A DNA stretch of 35,374 bases from Bacillota bacterium (GTDB taxonomy: Bacteria > Bacillota_A > Clostridia > Lachnospirales > Lachnospiraceae). Below, one piece after another: positions 34,363 to 35,374 of this stretch. Numbering within the stretch: the stretch's first letter is position 1; the number at the start of each line of letters is the position of its first letter. The stretch is taken from the NCBI GenBank assembly GCA_023443925.1, contig JAEZSL010000339.1:1-35374 (forward strand), read 5' to 3'. The notes under the pieces were generated by a model that saw only the letters and a program-made list of their open reading frames with translations, had not been told where the DNA came from and ran no database searches. The translations under genes were made by a program, and so were the position numbers.

Positions 34363-35295
34363 ATGAAAGAAGTAATATTTCTGGAACCAGTTTTTAAAGA
34401 AATGATATGGGGTGGGAACCGGCTTAAGACCGATTTCGGCTATGCTATACCCAGTGACAATACAGGGGAATGTTGGGCAGTAAGTGCTCATCCTAACGGT
34501 GACTGTACAATCAAAAACGGAAGTCATAAAGGTGAAAAGTTAAGTGCTTTATGGAAAAACCACAGGGAATTATTTGGTGGTGCCCAGGGCGAAACCTTTC
34601 CGCTGCTGATAAAGATAATTGATGCAAAGGCAGATTTAAGCATTCAGGTACATCCGGATGATGCATATGCATCCAAGAATGAAAATGGTTCCCTTGGAAA
34701 AACTGAATGCTGGTATATACTGGATTGCGAGGAAGACGGTAAAATTGTAGTAGGTCATAACGCGAAGGACAAGGAAGAATTAAAGGATATGATAGCGGAG
34801 CACAGATGGAATGAATTAATCCGTGTACTTCCGATTAAAAAAGGTGATTTCTTTCAAATTGATCCCGGAACGGTTCATGCCATAAAAGCAGGAACTGTAA
34901 TATTAGAAACCCAGCAGAACAGCGATATTACGTACCGTTTATATGACTATGACAGATTATCGGAGGGAAAGCCAAGAGAACTTCACATCGATAAAAGCAT
35001 AGACGTAATAAAATGTCCTCATGTGGATAAGAATACCGACAGGAAGGAAATAAAACTGGACCAGGCCGTTGCAGAAGAATTAGTTACCTGTCAGTATTAC
35101 AGTGTTAAAAAAGTATCGGTTAACGGCAGTCAGATGTTCGGACAAAGCGAACCTTTTACCATTTTAAGCGTAATAAGCGGAGAAGGCGCCATCGATGGTA
35201 TAAAGATTATAAAGGGAGATCACTTTATATTGCCATCCGGATATGGAGATTACTGCATAGAGGGTAATGTAGAGTTAGTTACCTCTCATATTTAG
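34363..35295 (+). CDS. manA: Mannose-6-phosphate isomerase, class I
   Basis: Zinc enzyme interconverting mannose 6-phosphate and fructose 6-phosphate. Cupin metal ligands are visible: Gln95 and His97 in SIQVHPDDAYA, Glu115 in KTECWYIL, and His172 in DPGTVHAIKAGT. The N-terminus has PVFKEMIWGGNRL as in short Firmicute ManA enzymes. Length is 310 residues. GGAGG precedes ATG 34363, and a weak TTGTCT/TAAAAT pair near 34301-34327 could be its promoter. The next gene starts 17 nt after the stop. Confidence 0.95.
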   Translation: MKEVIFLEPVFKEMIWGGNRLKTDFGYAIPSDNTGECWAVSAHPNGDCTIKNGSHKGEKLSALWKNHRELFGGAQGETFPLLIKIIDAKADLSIQVHPDDAYASKNENGSLGKTECWYILDCEEDGKIVVGHNAKDKEELKDMIAEHRWNELIRVLPIKKGDFFQIDPGTVHAIKAGTVILETQQNSDITYRLYDYDRLSEGKPRELHIDKSIDVIKCPHVDKNTDRKEIKLDQAVAEELVTCQYYSVKKVSVNGSQMFGQSEPFTILSVISGEGAIDGIKIIKGDHFILPSGYGDYCIEGNVELVTSHI

Positions 35296-35312
35296 GATAA
35301 AGGAGATTACAG

Positions 35313-35374
35313 ATGGGTAATTTTTTTAATATGGATAATGGCTTCTTTACCGCCTTAAGTAAGTTTGTAGATAT
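35313..35374 (+). CDS. YesL-like (DUF624) membrane protein, 5' fragment
   Basis: Only the first 20 codons are in view: MGNFFNMDNGFFTALSKFVD. This N-terminus matches the usual beginning of YesL/DUF624 proteins (MGNFF-x-x-DNPFF), membrane proteins often linked to sugar uptake or carbohydrate use. AAAGGAG lies 8 nt before the ATG, and the 17-nt gap from manA implies a shared transcript. The gene continues past the window. Confidence 0.7.
   Translation, partial: MGNFFNMDNGFFTALSKFVD

Noticed and set aside
34045..34527. Minus-strand open frame of 160 codons with MQLF/TQLF repeats
   Set aside because: It is created by the 12-bp tandem array (a multiple of three) and overlaps the start of manA on the other strand; no ribosome site was seen.

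Overview
The window is low-GC DNA with dense, well-spaced genes and strong AGGAGG-type ribosome binding sites. It looks like chromosome from an anaerobic Firmicute, most likely a Lachnospiraceae/Clostridium cluster XIVa relative. This is inferred from protein character and gene content (EF-G-like paralogue, YgiQ-type radical SAM, YqeG, AzlCD, YcdB/SLH protein, YibE/F); no search was run.

Region by region. 1-8.7 kb is housekeeping: the 3' part of an EF-G-like GTPase, a YgiQ-type radical SAM protein, a minus-strand pair (aldose 1-epimerase-like protein, class I glutamine-amidotransferase-type hydrolase), then yqeG-aroK-aroQ-efp closed by a strong terminator. 8.7-12.7 kb is an accessory patch: a 38-residue zinc-ribbon remnant, an intact hicAB toxin-antitoxin pair with a near-perfect promoter and three operator-like repeats, a small XRE-type gene, an exported protein and two phosphotransferase-fold genes, one of which has lost a key Asp. 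13.2-21.1 kb is amino-acid and peptide metabolism: pepT, ilvD-ilvB (no ilvN beside it) and serC-serA, several with long, structured or ORF-containing leaders.

21.1-25.7 kb is a second accessory patch. An RCC1-repeat gene carries an internal stop and was then interrupted near its 3' end by a complete 1,901-bp IS1595-family element. The element carries a transposase and a passenger GNAT acetyltransferase, has 26-bp terminal inverted repeats (one mismatch), and is flanked by an exact 8-bp target duplication. Beyond it lie an unrecognised 121-residue protein made of two gap-free repeats, a TetR regulator with a probable operator, and another GNAT gene. 25.7-35.4 kb returns to core-like functions: a YibE/F membrane protein, an exported alkaline phosphatase, a DUF1015 protein, azlC-azlD, a large YcdB/YcdC plus SLH surface protein, a nine-copy 12-bp tandem repeat, manA, and the first codons of a YesL-like (DUF624) gene.

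The strongest findings are the passenger-carrying insertion sequence with its reconstructable target gene, the hicAB promoter-operator layout, the duplicated 121-residue protein, and the 12-bp tandem array. No rRNA, tRNA or CRISPR array was seen. I did not find a multi-gene system that I could defend as wholly new.
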